A DNA stretch of 64,000 nucleotides from Brachybacterium avium (GCF_002216795.1 NZ_CP022316.1:1736001-1800000), one strand, 5' to 3'; shown: positions 1 to 8,509, numbered from the stretch's first letter. Notes: generated from the letters alone by a model not told the origin. Made by a program: numbers and translations.

Positions 1-1
1 C

Positions 2-688
2 GCCGATGACTCCGCTCTGCGCTACCAGGCCTGGGTCGCCGCCCGGCGGGCGCTGGTCGAGGACCTCTCGGGCGGTCGGCTCGGCTACCTGCACATCCCC
101 GACATGGTCTCCTCCGGCTGGGCGCAGATGCACCGTGACCTGCGCGAGGCCTCCACCAAGGAGGGTCTGGTGGTGGACGTGCGCTACAACAGCGGCGGCC
201 ACACCTCGCAGCTGGTCACCGATCGGATCGCCCGCCGGGTGCTCTCCTGGGGCTACCCGCGCCACGAGCGCCCCGGCACCTACCCGTCCTTCGCGCCGCG
301 CGGTGCGGTGGTGCTGGTGACCAACCAGGAGGCGGGCTCCGACGGCGACATCGTGAACGCCGTCTCCCGCGCCCTGGAGATCGGTCCGATCATCGGCACC
401 CGCACCTGGGGCGGCGTGATCGGCATCGACGGCCGCTACGACCTGGTCGACGGCACCGGCGTCACCCAGCCGAAGTACGCCAGCTGGTTCGAGGGCGAGG
501 ACTGGGCGATCGAGAACTACGGCGTGGAGCCCGATATCGAGGTGCCGCTGCCGCCGAACGCCTGGGTCTCGGGCGAGGACCCGCAGCTCACGCGCGGGGT
601 CACCGAGGCGCTCGCGCTGCTGGAGCAGCAGCCCGCCGCCGTCGCGCCCCCGCTGCCGGCACCGCGCTTCGGTCCCGGCAAGGGCTGA
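2..688 (+). CDS. Tricorn-type S41 protease, C-terminal part (cut by window edge)
   Basis: Open from the first bases of the window, so the N-terminus is missing. The visible 228 residues match the C-terminal catalytic half of tricorn protease homologues: the segment LSGGRLGYLHIPDM leads into the S41 fold, and GSDGDIV within the stretch from about 300 to 360 carries the expected nucleophilic serine and oxyanion aspartate, followed by the GTRTWGGV signature. Tricorn homologues are large cytosolic peptidases (about 1,050 residues or more) with beta-propeller, PDZ and S41 domains, acting downstream of the proteasome or other ATP-dependent proteases. Only the S41 part can be verified here. The tail is Ala/Pro-rich and probably disordered. 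Confidence 0.85.
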   Translation, partial: ADDSALRYQAWVAARRALVEDLSGGRLGYLHIPDMVSSGWAQMHRDLREASTKEGLVVDVRYNSGGHTSQLVTDRIARRVLSWGYPRHERPGTYPSFAPRGAVVLVTNQEAGSDGDIVNAVSRALEIGPIIGTRTWGGVIGIDGRYDLVDGTGVTQPKYASWFEGEDWAIENYGVEPDIEVPLPPNAWVSGEDPQLTRGVTEALALLEQQPAAVAPPLPAPRFGPGKG

Positions 689-771
689 GCCCTACCCGGC
701 GCCCGCTGCCCACCGCCCGCCGCCCGGCGGCACTGGCGGCACCGGCGGCCGGCGTCGGCGACTCGCACCCG

Positions 772-828
772 GGATTGTCAGGATCTATACCATTCTCGAG
801 CAGATTCTGGTTCGGATCCTGACAATCC
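772..828. repeat. Perfect 14-bp inverted repeat in the 689-1035 gap
   Basis: GGATTGTCAGGATC (772-785) is repeated as an exact reverse complement at 815-828, separated by 29 bases that are less GC-rich than the surroundings. It could fold as a long hairpin, but there is no T-run after either arm, so it is not a classical intrinsic terminator. It may be a dispersed palindromic element, a protein-binding site, or a terminator for the tricorn gene that ends at 688. The rest of the 347-base gap (689-1035) is very GC-rich with nothing else recognisable. Confidence 0.7.
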
Positions 829-1035
829 ACCCCCGCCCGCACACGGACCGGCCACTCACGGACCGCCCGCCCGCGGAGCGCCCGCCCACAGGCCGGTCGC
901 AAGCGGCCGCGGGCGACGGTCCCGGCCACGCCAGCGGTCCCGGCCGTGCCGACGGTCCCGGCCATGGCGCGGGGTTCGGGTGGACAATGGCGGGAGATGT
1001 CAGTGCCGCACAGGGCGGCGCAGGGAAGGAGCTTC

Positions 1036-1572
1036 GTGAACTCGTCCGGGAACGATCCGACCATCGATCAGCGCATCGCCGACCTCCCCGTCGCCGTCGA
1101 CCTCACCGAGGACGCCGTGATCCTCGAGGTGGACCTCTCCGGCACCGGCGCGCAGATCTGGGAGCACCTCACGGACCCTGCGCTGCTGGCGACCTGGTCA
1201 CCGATCGTGCCCGAGCGGCCTTTGACCGAGCCCGGGCCCGTCCTGTCCCGGGAGACCCCGGACGCGGACCCGGTGGCCGTCGACGTGCTGGCCACCGCCG
1301 GCGATCATGCGCTGACCCACCGCTTCGGCGACGACCTCCTGGAATGGCTGATCGACGAGGCGCGCCTGACCCTGCTGATGAAGCTGTCGGACCCGCAGCA
1401 GGCACCCACCACCTTGGCCGGCTGGCAGGTGTGCCTCGGCGTGCTCGACGCCCGCCTCGAGGGCCTGGACCAGGAACGGATCGTGGGGCGCGACGCCCTG
1501 GAGCACGGCTGGCGCGAGCTGCGCGACCGGTACGCACAGGAGCTCGATCTGCCCGATCAGCCCGAGGTGTGA
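1036..1572 (+). CDS. SRPBCC/START-like (AHSA1-type) domain protein
   Basis: 178 residues. I chose GTG 1036 because GGAAGGA lies five bases upstream; an in-frame ATG at 946 has no such site and would add a low-complexity tail. The sequence has the AHSA1/polyketide-cyclase-like pattern: an early beta strand, IWEHLTDPALLATW (the helix after strand 1), then a beta-rich middle and a long C-terminal helix ending in WRELRDRY. Such proteins form a helix-grip fold with a hydrophobic cavity; substrates are rarely known. The gene ends 37 bases from the convergent DUF1905 gene. Function beyond fold is not inferable. Confidence 0.75.
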   Translation: MNSSGNDPTIDQRIADLPVAVDLTEDAVILEVDLSGTGAQIWEHLTDPALLATWSPIVPERPLTEPGPVLSRETPDADPVAVDVLATAGDHALTHRFGDDLLEWLIDEARLTLLMKLSDPQQAPTTLAGWQVCLGVLDARLEGLDQERIVGRDALEHGWRELRDRYAQELDLPDQPEV

Positions 1573-1609
1573 GGGCGGGGCATCTGCGCGCACGGCAGGA
1601 GCGGCTCCC

Positions 1610-1900
1610 TCAGCGCGCCTCGATGTGCAGGCTCACCTCGACCCGGTCCCCCACCTCGATCTGCTCGGCCCGCTGGACCGCGACCTTCACGGGCACCAGG
1701 TAGCCGCCATCGCGGGGGAAGAGCGAGGTGGTGAAGTCCGTGTCCCCGATGCGGACGACCGCCGGGATGCAGCCCCAGCCGTAGGTGGCCGCAGGCGCGA
1801 TCGCCGCGATCGCGTCCGCCTCCTCCTCGGGCACGGGGGCGAAGACGAAGGGCGCCGGCCCGCGCCACTCCACGGTGTTCGCGCTGAAGGACAGGTCCAT
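1610..1900 (-). CDS. DUF1905 domain protein
   Basis: 96 residues. I used the ATG at 1900 because the family normally begins right at the strand MDLSFSANTVEW; in-frame sequence upstream to 1960 is Arg/Ala-rich and looks non-coding. The whole protein is one DUF1905 domain: opening beta strands, the conserved YGWGCIPAVVRIG segment and TSLFPRDGGYLVPVK. This family has a small beta-barrel and is often found alone or fused to a bacteriocin-protection (YdeI-like) domain. No biochemical role is established. It is convergent with the SRPBCC gene. Confidence 0.8.
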   Translation of the reverse strand: MDLSFSANTVEWRGPAPFVFAPVPEEEADAIAAIAPAATYGWGCIPAVVRIGDTDFTTSLFPRDGGYLVPVKVAVQRAEQIEVGDRVEVSLHIEAR

Positions 1901-2087
1901 GCCCCGAGCGTAGACCCGTGCGGGGCACAGCGCCCGTGATGCCCGACGCCCCGCGCCCACGGGGCGAACGGGCAGGACGAACGGTCCATGCAGAACGATG
2001 CGTCCGGCCTACGATGGGTGCACCGACGACTGAATCGACCGGGGCGGCGTCGTCGGCCCCGCAGCGCCCCCGATGCAGGAGGTCGAG

Positions 2088-3070
2088 ATGCACGACGACG
2101 ACTCCACCCCTCAGTCCCCGATCCCGCGGATCCGGACGCGAGACCGCTCGGCGTGCTCGTCGGCTTCGACGGCTCCGACCAGTCCGTCCGGGCACTGTTC
2201 TACGCGGCGCGCGCCGCGCGGCGGCTCGACAGCCTGCTCACCGTCGTCACCGCCTTCACGGTGCCGAGCCTCGCCTACGCCGATGCTTCGCTGACCCCTA
2301 CCGTCCCTGCGGAGGTGGCCCGCCTGGCCGCGGCCCAGGAGCAGCTCGAGGAAGCGCGCGAGCACCTGCGCGGATTCCCCGGCGAGACGGATCTGCGCAC
2401 CGCACAGGGTGACGCCGCCGGCGTGCTGGTGGAGATGTCCGCACGGGCCCAGCTCGCGGTGGTCGGAGCCCGCGGCCGAGGCGGCTTCTTCGGCCGCCTG
2501 CTCGGTTCGGTCTCGACCGCGCTGCCGGCGCACGCGCACTGCCCCACCATCGTCGTGCCGCGCCAGTACGAGGTGGGCACCGACACCGGGGTCGCGCGCT
2601 TCACCCCGCGGGACGAGCGCACCCCGGTGGTGGTCGGGGTGGACGGCTCCCCGCACAGCCGCCTCGTCGTGCGCCACGCCGTCGTCGCCGCCCGCACCCG
2701 GAACGCGCCGCTGCACCTGCTGATGGTCATGTCCTCGCTCGAGGACTGGGGCGGTGCCTCCATGGCCTGGCTCCCCGATCCGGATCTGCTGGAGCGCCAC
2801 CGGCACGATCTCGGGGACCAGCTCGAGGCCGACGCGGAGGCCCTGCGGACCGAGCATCCCGATCTCACGATCACCAGCCGCGCGGTGCTGGCCGAACCGG
2901 TCGCCGCTCTGCTCGAGCAGACCGCGGGAGCCCAGCTCACGGTGCTCGGGACCCGGGGCCACGGCCGGGTGGCCAGCACCCTGCTCGGCTCGGTCTCCCA
3001 GGCGGTGCTCCAGCGCGCCGAGGGTCCCGTGATGGTGGTCCCACCGCGCGGCGCGGAGACCGGGATCTGA
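2088..3070 (+). CDS. Tandem universal stress protein; start region appears frameshifted
   Basis: Two UspA domains in tandem, each closing with the ATP-binding pattern G-2x-G-9x-G-S (GARGRGGFFGRLLGS and GTRGHGRVASTLLGS). The best start signal is ATG 2088 with AGGAGGT at 2077-2083, but it lies in a different frame from the UspA domains. Reading in the UspA frame, no good start with a ribosome site exists before the first domain. Adding one C in the CCCC runs near 2107-2119 joins the two frames and gives a normal 327-residue protein beginning MHDDDSTPSVPDP. I therefore take 2088 as the true start with a one-base error or mutation. Tandem USPs of actinobacteria bind ATP and act in dormancy or stress responses. 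Confidence 0.75.
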
Positions 3071-3099
3071 TCCCCGCACGGCCCGTCGGCAGGGGCACA

Positions 3100-3789
3100 A
3101 TGGACGACATGCCCTCGAGTCGCTCGCCGCTGCGCCTGCTGCGCGGCGTCACCGCCGCGACGCTGGTGACCCTGACCGCCCTCGGAGGGCACCTGATCGG
3201 TGGCGGCGCCATGCCCTCGTGGCTGGGGGTGGCGCTTCCCTGGTGGCTGTCGGTGACCGCCTGCACGGTGCTGGCGGGAGCTCGTTTCTCGCTGCCGCGG
3301 ATGGGTGCCGCCGTGCTCAGCAGCCAGGCCCTCTTCCACGGCCTGTTCATCGCCGGCACGCCGGGCGACCCGAGCATCGCCCTGGTCGCGCCTCCGGGCT
3401 CCCACCTCGACCACGGCACGCACGGGGCAGGTGGGGCCCTGACAGGCGCGGCGCACTCCGGCCACGGGACCGGTGGGGCGGGCACAGCTGCGGAGCATGC
3501 CCTGCACGGCAGCCATTCCGATCCGCAGATGCTGCTGTGGCACCTCGTGGCCGGACTGATCACCACCCTGGTGCTGTATCGCGGGGAGAGCTTCCTGCTG
3601 CGCTGCACCGGTCTGGTGGCCGCGGTCCTCGAGGTGCTCTCCCGACCGCCGCGCCCCCTGACGCTCCCGACGCTCGTGCTGCCCCGAGCGTCCCGGCCGG
3701 TGCCGGCGCGCGCCTCGCTGCGGCACATCCGCCGCGCGGTGCTCGCTCCTCAGCTGCGACGGGGTCCGCCCCTGGTCCTGGCCGCCTGA
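3100..3789 (+). CDS. Histidine-rich integral membrane protein, probably metal-related
   Basis: 229 residues, ATG 3100 with an AGGGG site; a second ATG at 3109 is possible. Hydrophobic segments lie at about residues 17-36, 40-60, 65-85 and 148-166. Between the third and fourth is a loop of about 50 residues very rich in His, Gly and Ala (repeated HG/GH/HS pairs), typical of metal-binding loops. The C-terminus is basic and cytoplasmic-looking. It stands 159 bases before the leader ORF and PCuAC gene on the same strand, which suggests a copper role. I do not recognise a named family. Confidence 0.65.
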   Translation: MDDMPSSRSPLRLLRGVTAATLVTLTALGGHLIGGGAMPSWLGVALPWWLSVTACTVLAGARFSLPRMGAAVLSSQALFHGLFIAGTPGDPSIALVAPPGSHLDHGTHGAGGALTGAAHSGHGTGGAGTAAEHALHGSHSDPQMLLWHLVAGLITTLVLYRGESFLLRCTGLVAAVLEVLSRPPRPLTLPTLVLPRASRPVPARASLRHIRRAVLAPQLRRGPPLVLAA

Positions 3790-3948
3790 GCACCGCCGAC
3801 GCCCCGCCTCGGCAGCACGGCCCCTGCGCCGGCCCAGGCAGCCCTTCGGACGACTCCCGCCCGGCACCGCCGTGCGGAACTCCCTCACGCCCGCTGCCGG
3901 ATGAGCACCTCGCCGCCGGCCCGCGGAGCGTCTCCGAAAGGACCACGC

Positions 3949-4026
3949 ATGTTCCGAACGACCCCTTCGAGCCCCGTGCCCTCCCCCGCGGAGGTTCAGC
4001 CCCCGCCTCCGCCGCCCGTCCGCTGA
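3949..4026 (+). CDS. Possible 25-codon proline-rich leader ORF overlapping the PCuAC start
   Basis: ATG 3949 follows a good ribosome site (AAAGGA, about six bases upstream) and encodes 25 residues ending QPPPPPPVR. Its TGA (4024-4026) overlaps the ATG of the PCuAC gene as TGATG. Six consecutive prolines just before the stop would be expected to stall ribosomes, so the ORF could be a regulatory leader that controls the downstream gene by coupling. Alternative: one missing C in the CCCCC run at 3983-3987 would fuse this start in frame to the PCuAC protein, making it simply the true N-terminus. Nearby genes show the same kind of one-base deficit, so the alternative is serious. Confidence 0.4.
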   Translation: MFRTTPSSPVPSPAEVQPPPPPPVR

Positions 4027-4622
4027 TGGGTGCCCGCCTCCCCCGGCGGGCGGCGCTCGCCGCACTGCTGCTGCCCCTGGCCGCCTGCGCCGCGGACCCG
4101 GGCAGCGGCGCCGAGGCCGACGCCGACGCCCCTGCCACCGGTGCCGGCAACGCCGCCGAGGGTGACGCCCTCGCGATCACCGAGGCCTGGGTCAAGGCCG
4201 CCGAGGAGCACATGACCTCGGCCTTCGGCATCATCCGCAACGACACCGACACGGACCTCGTGCTGAGCGGGGCGCGGACCGATGCCAGCGCCCAGGTGGA
4301 GCTCCACGAGACCGCCTCCGACGGTTCGGGCGGCATGAGCATGCAGGAGAAGGAGGGCGGCTTCCCGCTGCCCGCCGGTGAGGAGCTGCTCCTCGAACCC
4401 GGAGGGAACCACCTCATGCTCATCGATCTCGCCGCACCGCTGCTCCCCGGGGACGAGGTGGAGCTGACACTGGAGTTCGAGGACGGGACCGAGCTCCCGT
4501 TCACGGCCACCGTGAAGGACTTCGCGGGCGCTCAGGAGCACTATGAGCCCGAGGGCTCGATGGGCTCCGGTGCCTCCGACGGAGGCGGCGAGCACGAGGC
4601 CGGGCACGGGGACGACAAGTGA
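4026..4622 (+). CDS. PCu(A)C-family copper chaperone lipoprotein
   Basis: 198 residues from ATG 4026. The N-terminus RLPRRAALAALLLPLAAC is a lipoprotein signal with the lipobox Cys at residue 24. The mature part has the PCuAC copper site: His94, Met104/Met106 and His129-x-Met131, close to the family pattern H-x10-M-x21-H-x-M. PCuAC proteins bind Cu(I)/Cu(II) outside the membrane and deliver it, classically to cytochrome oxidase CuA. The tail after about residue 170 is Gly/Ser/His-rich and may also bind metal. There is no ribosome site directly before this ATG; translation probably depends on the ORF at 3949, or the true start is there. It overlaps the DyP gene by four bases. Confidence 0.85.
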   Translation: MGARLPRRAALAALLLPLAACAADPGSGAEADADAPATGAGNAAEGDALAITEAWVKAAEEHMTSAFGIIRNDTDTDLVLSGARTDASAQVELHETASDGSGGMSMQEKEGGFPLPAGEELLLEPGGNHLMLIDLAAPLLPGDEVELTLEFEDGTELPFTATVKDFAGAQEHYEPEGSMGSGASDGGGEHEAGHGDDK

Positions 4623-5872
4623 CCTCCGAGGACTCCTCCCCCGCCAGGCCCGGCCGGCGCCAGCTGCTGCGGGCGGGATCCCTCGGCGCGGGCGCCCTCG
4701 GCGTGGGCGCCGCGTCCATCGGCCTGGACCGCACGCTGAGCGGTCGCGGCGCGTCCGGGGCGTCCGCCTCGGCCTCCGCGGCCGCGCCTCCCCTGCACGG
4801 GGGCGAGACCGTCCCCTTCCATGGCGAGCACCAGGCGGGGATCGAGACCCCCGCCCCGGCGGCGGCGACGTTCGTGGGCCTGGACCTGCGGGAGGAGGTG
4901 GACCGTGAGGGGGTGCTGCGGATGCTGCGGCTGCTCACCGATGATGCGGCCCGCCTCACCCGCGGCGAGCCGCCGCTCGCGGACACGGAACCGGAGATGG
5001 CGACGCAACCTGCCGCGCTCACCGTGACCGTCGGCTTCGGGCGCGGTCTCATGGAGCGTGCCGAGCGGGCGGCCCCGTCGTGGCTGGATCCGCTGCCGCC
5101 CTTCGGGATCGACGAGCTGCAGGACGAGTTCACCGGCGGCGACCTCATGCTGCAGGTCGCGGCGGAGGACCCGGTCACCGTCTCGCATGCGCTGCGGATG
5201 CTGCTCAAGGACGCCCGGGCCTTCACCCGGGTGCGCTGGGTGCAGCCGGGGTTCCGGCGCTCACCGGGGATCGTGGCACCCGGCTCCACCATGCGGAATC
5301 TCTTCGGACAGCTCGACGGCAGCGCGAACCCCGCGACCGGGACCCCGCACTTCTCACACGTGGTGTGGATCGAGGAGGGGCCCTTCGCGGGCGGCACCTC
5401 GATGGTGATCCGCCGGATCCGGATGGACATGGACGGGTGGGACGAGGTGGACCGCACCGCGCGGGAGCAGTCCACCGGCACCCGGCTCGACGACGGCGCA
5501 CCGCTGAGCGGGGGGACGGAGACCTCCGCCGCCGACTTCGAGCAGGTCTCCGCCAACGGGTTCCCGGTGATCGGGGAGTTCTCCCATATGCGGCGGGCCC
5601 GCGGCGTCGACGACGGCGAGCACCAGGAGATCTTTCGTCGGCCGTACAACTACGATCTCGCTCCGCCGCCGGGCGGCGGTGCGCTCTCCGAGTCCGGTCA
5701 GATCTTCGTGTCCTTCCAGGCTGATCTGCTCGGCCAGTTCCTGCCGATCCAGCAGCGGCTGGACACGCTGGACCTGCTGAACCGGTGGACCACCCCGATC
5801 GGCTCGGCGGTGTTCGCGATACCGCCCGGCTGCGCGGAGGGCGAGCACATCGGGGAGACGGTGCTGCGGTGA
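4619..5872 (+). CDS. Tat-exported DyP-type peroxidase
   Basis: 417 residues, GTG start overlapping the PCuAC stop (GTGA). The N-terminus has a twin-arginine signal (RPGRRQLLRAG, Arg13-Arg14) followed by an Ala/Gly-rich hydrophobic stretch. The DyP haem signature GxxDG is present as GQLDG at 230-234, the proximal haem ligand is probably His323, and FRRPYNYD follows. DyP peroxidases oxidise dyes, phenolics or lignin-related compounds, and EfeB members handle haem or iron. No EfeU or EfeO gene is present, so iron uptake is not implied. Coupling to PCuAC suggests joint expression under metal or oxidative conditions outside the membrane. Confidence 0.9.
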   Translation: MTSEDSSPARPGRRQLLRAGSLGAGALGVGAASIGLDRTLSGRGASGASASASAAAPPLHGGETVPFHGEHQAGIETPAPAAATFVGLDLREEVDREGVLRMLRLLTDDAARLTRGEPPLADTEPEMATQPAALTVTVGFGRGLMERAERAAPSWLDPLPPFGIDELQDEFTGGDLMLQVAAEDPVTVSHALRMLLKDARAFTRVRWVQPGFRRSPGIVAPGSTMRNLFGQLDGSANPATGTPHFSHVVWIEEGPFAGGTSMVIRRIRMDMDGWDEVDRTAREQSTGTRLDDGAPLSGGTETSAADFEQVSANGFPVIGEFSHMRRARGVDDGEHQEIFRRPYNYDLAPPPGGGALSESGQIFVSFQADLLGQFLPIQQRLDTLDLLNRWTTPIGSAVFAIPPGCAEGEHIGETVLR

Positions 5873-5895
5873 GCCGGCGCGTGAGCTGACCGGGC

Positions 5896-5939
5896 GCCGT
5901 CCCGCCGCGGGCCCGCCACGGGGCGCGGGGCGGGACGGC
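5896..5939 (+). terminator. GC-rich hairpin after the DyP gene
   Basis: GCCGTCCCGCC (5896-5906) pairs perfectly with GGCGGGACGGC (5929-5939), with further GC pairing possible inside. It sits 24 bases after the DyP stop. There is no T-tail, as is common for actinobacterial terminators. Confidence 0.5.
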
Positions 5940-6069
5940 ACCGGTCCCGCACCCGTGGCAACCCGTGGCGAGGCCCCTGACGGCGCTCTGCCCGCCTCGT
6001 ATGCTGGCCGGAAGACCTGTGTCGACGCCATGCCGGCGCAGGTGCCCCGACACGTGCAGGAGACCTCCC

Positions 6070-7560
6070 ATGCCCCGATTCCACGTCCCGGCCGAGGATG
6101 CACAGGGACCGCTCGTGGTCGGGATCGACATCGGCTCCGGCGGCACCCGCACCGCGGTCTACGACGTCTCCGGCCGCGAGTTCGGCTCACTCCATCACAA
6201 GGAGGCCCACTCGTTCACCGTCGACGACGACGGCACCAGCACCCTCGACGCCGATCAGGTCGTCGAGGAGATCCGCACCTCGCTGGGCGCGGTGCTGACC
6301 GGCTCCCCGCTGCCCGGGCAGGTGCGCGCGATCGGCGTCGACACCTTCGCCTCCTCGCTGGTCGCGGTCGACGCGGCGGGGGATGCGCTGACCCCCTGCA
6401 TCACCTACGCGGACACCCGCTGCCAGGCTCAGGTGGATCGCCTTCGGACGGACCTCGACGTCGACGAGCTCCACGAGCGCACCGGCGCCCGCCTGCACTC
6501 CTCCTACACCGCGCCGCGCCTGGCATGGCTGCGCGAGACCCGACCCGAGGTCTTCGCACGCACCGAACGCTTCATGGCCCTCGGCGAGTACGTGGCCTCC
6601 AAGCTGCTGGGCACCCCGGCGCTGGGGACCGCCTCGGCCGCCTGGTCCGGCATGATCGACCGCCGCACCGGGCAGTACGTGCCCGAGCTGCTCGAGGCCG
6701 TCGGGGTGGACGTCTCCGCGATGGGCCCGGCGCTGGATCCCTCCGACGCCCTGCCCGTCGAGGGCACCCCGCTGGCCGCGGAGTTCCCCCAGCTGAAGGA
6801 CGCCGTGTGGGTGCCGGTGATCGGCGACGGCCTGGCCGCGAACCTCGGCATCGGTGCGCTCGGCGCGGACACCTGGGGCATCTCCACCGCCACCTCCGGG
6901 GCGATCCGGCAGCTGCTCTCCACCGAGATCCCCACCCTGCCCAGCGGGCTATGGGCCTACCGCGTGGACCAGCAGCGCACCCTCGTCGGCTCCGCGATGA
7001 GCGACTGCGGGCGCGTGCTGGACTGGTGCCGCAACGAGCTGGCGATGCCCTTCGACGTCGCGAAGACGGACACCACCGCCCTCTTCTCTGCCCCGGTCTC
7101 CGCCGCCACCCCGCTGGTCGTCCCCTTCTTCTCCGGGGAGCGCGGCACCAAGTGGCGGGGCAGCTCGCGGGCCCTGTTCGCGAACGTCGGTGCCTCCACC
7201 ACCTGGGAAGACATGCTGCGCGGAGCGATGGAGGGCGTGGCCCTGTCGTTCCTGCGGATCGCCGATCAGCTGCGTGAGGCCGGCGGCGAGCCGGAGCGGA
7301 TCGTGCTCTCGGGCGGCATGACGGGCGCGGTCCCCGGCTGGCTGCACCTGCTCTCCGATGCGCTCGGCATGCCGATCGACCATGTCGCGGTCTCCCGCTC
7401 GACCATGCGCGGCGCCGCCGTGCTGGCCCTCGAGCAGGCGGCTCCGGGCGTCCCCGTCGCCGAGGCGCCGGTGCTCACCCATGTCGAGCCTGTCGCCGCC
7501 CATCAGGGCTACTACCGCGAGCGCCTCGAGCGCTTCGAGAAGCTCGCCGACCTGGCCTGA
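6070..7560 (+). CDS. FGGY-family carbohydrate kinase, gluconokinase-like
   Basis: 496 residues. ATG 6070 has AGGAGA about seven bases upstream; longer in-frame starts lack this. The N-terminal phosphate-1 motif DIGSGGTRTAVYD begins at about residue 19 and the C-terminal domain has the adenosine motif LSGGMTGAVPGW. FGGY kinases phosphorylate sugars or sugar acids with ATP. The text resembles gluconate kinases more than xylulo- or glycerol kinases, and the nearby uronate genes agree with a sugar-acid substrate, but the exact substrate is not proven. It stands alone with its own start signals and a hairpin before it. Confidence 0.8.
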   Translation: MPRFHVPAEDAQGPLVVGIDIGSGGTRTAVYDVSGREFGSLHHKEAHSFTVDDDGTSTLDADQVVEEIRTSLGAVLTGSPLPGQVRAIGVDTFASSLVAVDAAGDALTPCITYADTRCQAQVDRLRTDLDVDELHERTGARLHSSYTAPRLAWLRETRPEVFARTERFMALGEYVASKLLGTPALGTASAAWSGMIDRRTGQYVPELLEAVGVDVSAMGPALDPSDALPVEGTPLAAEFPQLKDAVWVPVIGDGLAANLGIGALGADTWGISTATSGAIRQLLSTEIPTLPSGLWAYRVDQQRTLVGSAMSDCGRVLDWCRNELAMPFDVAKTDTTALFSAPVSAATPLVVPFFSGERGTKWRGSSRALFANVGASTTWEDMLRGAMEGVALSFLRIADQLREAGGEPERIVLSGGMTGAVPGWLHLLSDALGMPIDHVAVSRSTMRGAAVLALEQAAPGVPVAEAPVLTHVEPVAAHQGYYRERLERFEKLADLA

Positions 7561-7640
7561 GGACTTACCCGGGCTCTCGATACCCCAGCCCTGTTACGCT
7601 CAATTCCCACACGCCGACGGGGGCCGATGAGAGGAATTCA

Positions 7641-8111
7641 ATGCAGAAAAGACTCATCTCAGCAGCTAAAACACTCGCCTGCGTTACCGTGAATTGGCAG
7701 AACCCGGACGCCAACAAAATTCATTCAAAGTTCGGGATGGCCCCTTCCAAGAAATACGTGAATGGAAAACTGGCAGAGACGCGCCACGCATCGCCCTCCG
7801 GAATCAAACTGGTGAACCCCGGAGCTTCTTCCAATCTCGCAGAGTTTCGGATCTCCCACGACGTTCCGAATCCGTTCTGCACTGCTGGCTCCATTCGCTA
7901 CGACGAACAGGTTCGCATATACCGAACCTCTGGACCGGTTGAGTCGATCGGCTGGAGGAGGCCAGTCCCAGCCCATGAGTCCTACGCCCGACGTGACATC
8001 GCGGGTGGGAGTCAGGAATGGACAACGATGTCACGACGCTCGAACGAAGGGTTCATGTGCCTCGTAGAGGTTCTCTGCGATCTTGATGAGTACGCACTTA
8101 GCCAAACATGA
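7641..8111 (+). CDS. Hypothetical protein in a lower-GC insert
   Basis: 156 residues, ATG 7641 with GAGAGGA upstream. I recognise no family. The first 15 or so residues (MQKRLISAAKTLACV) look like the start of a signal peptide but hydrophobicity fades too soon. The rest is polar with four cysteines. Base composition is near 50-55% GC, far below the surroundings, with codons such as AAA, AAT and ATA otherwise rare here, so it was probably acquired by transfer. It overlaps the next gene by four bases (ATGA), indicating a two-gene unit. Confidence 0.6.
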   Translation: MQKRLISAAKTLACVTVNWQNPDANKIHSKFGMAPSKKYVNGKLAETRHASPSGIKLVNPGASSNLAEFRISHDVPNPFCTAGSIRYDEQVRIYRTSGPVESIGWRRPVPAHESYARRDIAGGSQEWTTMSRRSNEGFMCLVEVLCDLDEYALSQT

Positions 8112-8509
8112 CCTCGATTCTGCGTCACTACTTCGCACTTCTCGCCGTCTCAACCCTGACGACATGGGCAGTCTACGGATCGATCGTTGCCGGAACTCCA
8201 CTACTTTTCATCGGCTTCTGGCCGAACGCGGTGTTGGGGGCATGCCTCGCTGTGGCCACATCGGCGCTGTTCGCCATCACGACAAAACTCACCCACCGAC
8301 CGGTGCTCTCCTCATGGATCACCGCTACCGTTGCCGTGACCATCTCGGTCATCTTCCTGCTTTCAGGAGATAGCCCGGCCTTTGGGCGCAGCTGGTGGGG
8401 CGAGCTCGCCTACTACGCGGTCCTCCTCGGCATCCCTCAGTGCTCAACAGCGGCGATCATGACGGGGACAGAGATGTTTCTGCGACCGAAGACGATACGC
8501 TCAGATTAG
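8108..8509 (+). CDS. Small four-helix membrane protein in a lower-GC insert
   Basis: 133 residues, start ATG 8108 overlapping the preceding stop. Hydrophobic segments at about residues 9-27, 32-57, 70-88 and 96-116 predict four transmembrane helices. No named family recognised. Like its partner it has lower GC than the neighbours. The pairing of a soluble or exported protein with a small membrane protein would fit a toxin/immunity or transport accessory pair, but that is only a guess. Confidence 0.65.
   Translation: MTSILRHYFALLAVSTLTTWAVYGSIVAGTPLLFIGFWPNAVLGACLAVATSALFAITTKLTHRPVLSSWITATVAVTISVIFLLSGDSPAFGRSWWGELAYYAVLLGIPQCSTAAIMTGTEMFLRPKTIRSD

Noticed and set aside
115-147. CRISPR-like or tandem DNA repeats in the window
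   Set aside because: No regularly spaced identical repeats with unique spacers were seen; the only tandem repeats are at protein level (59.2-59.5 kb and the hendecads of the lipase gene).
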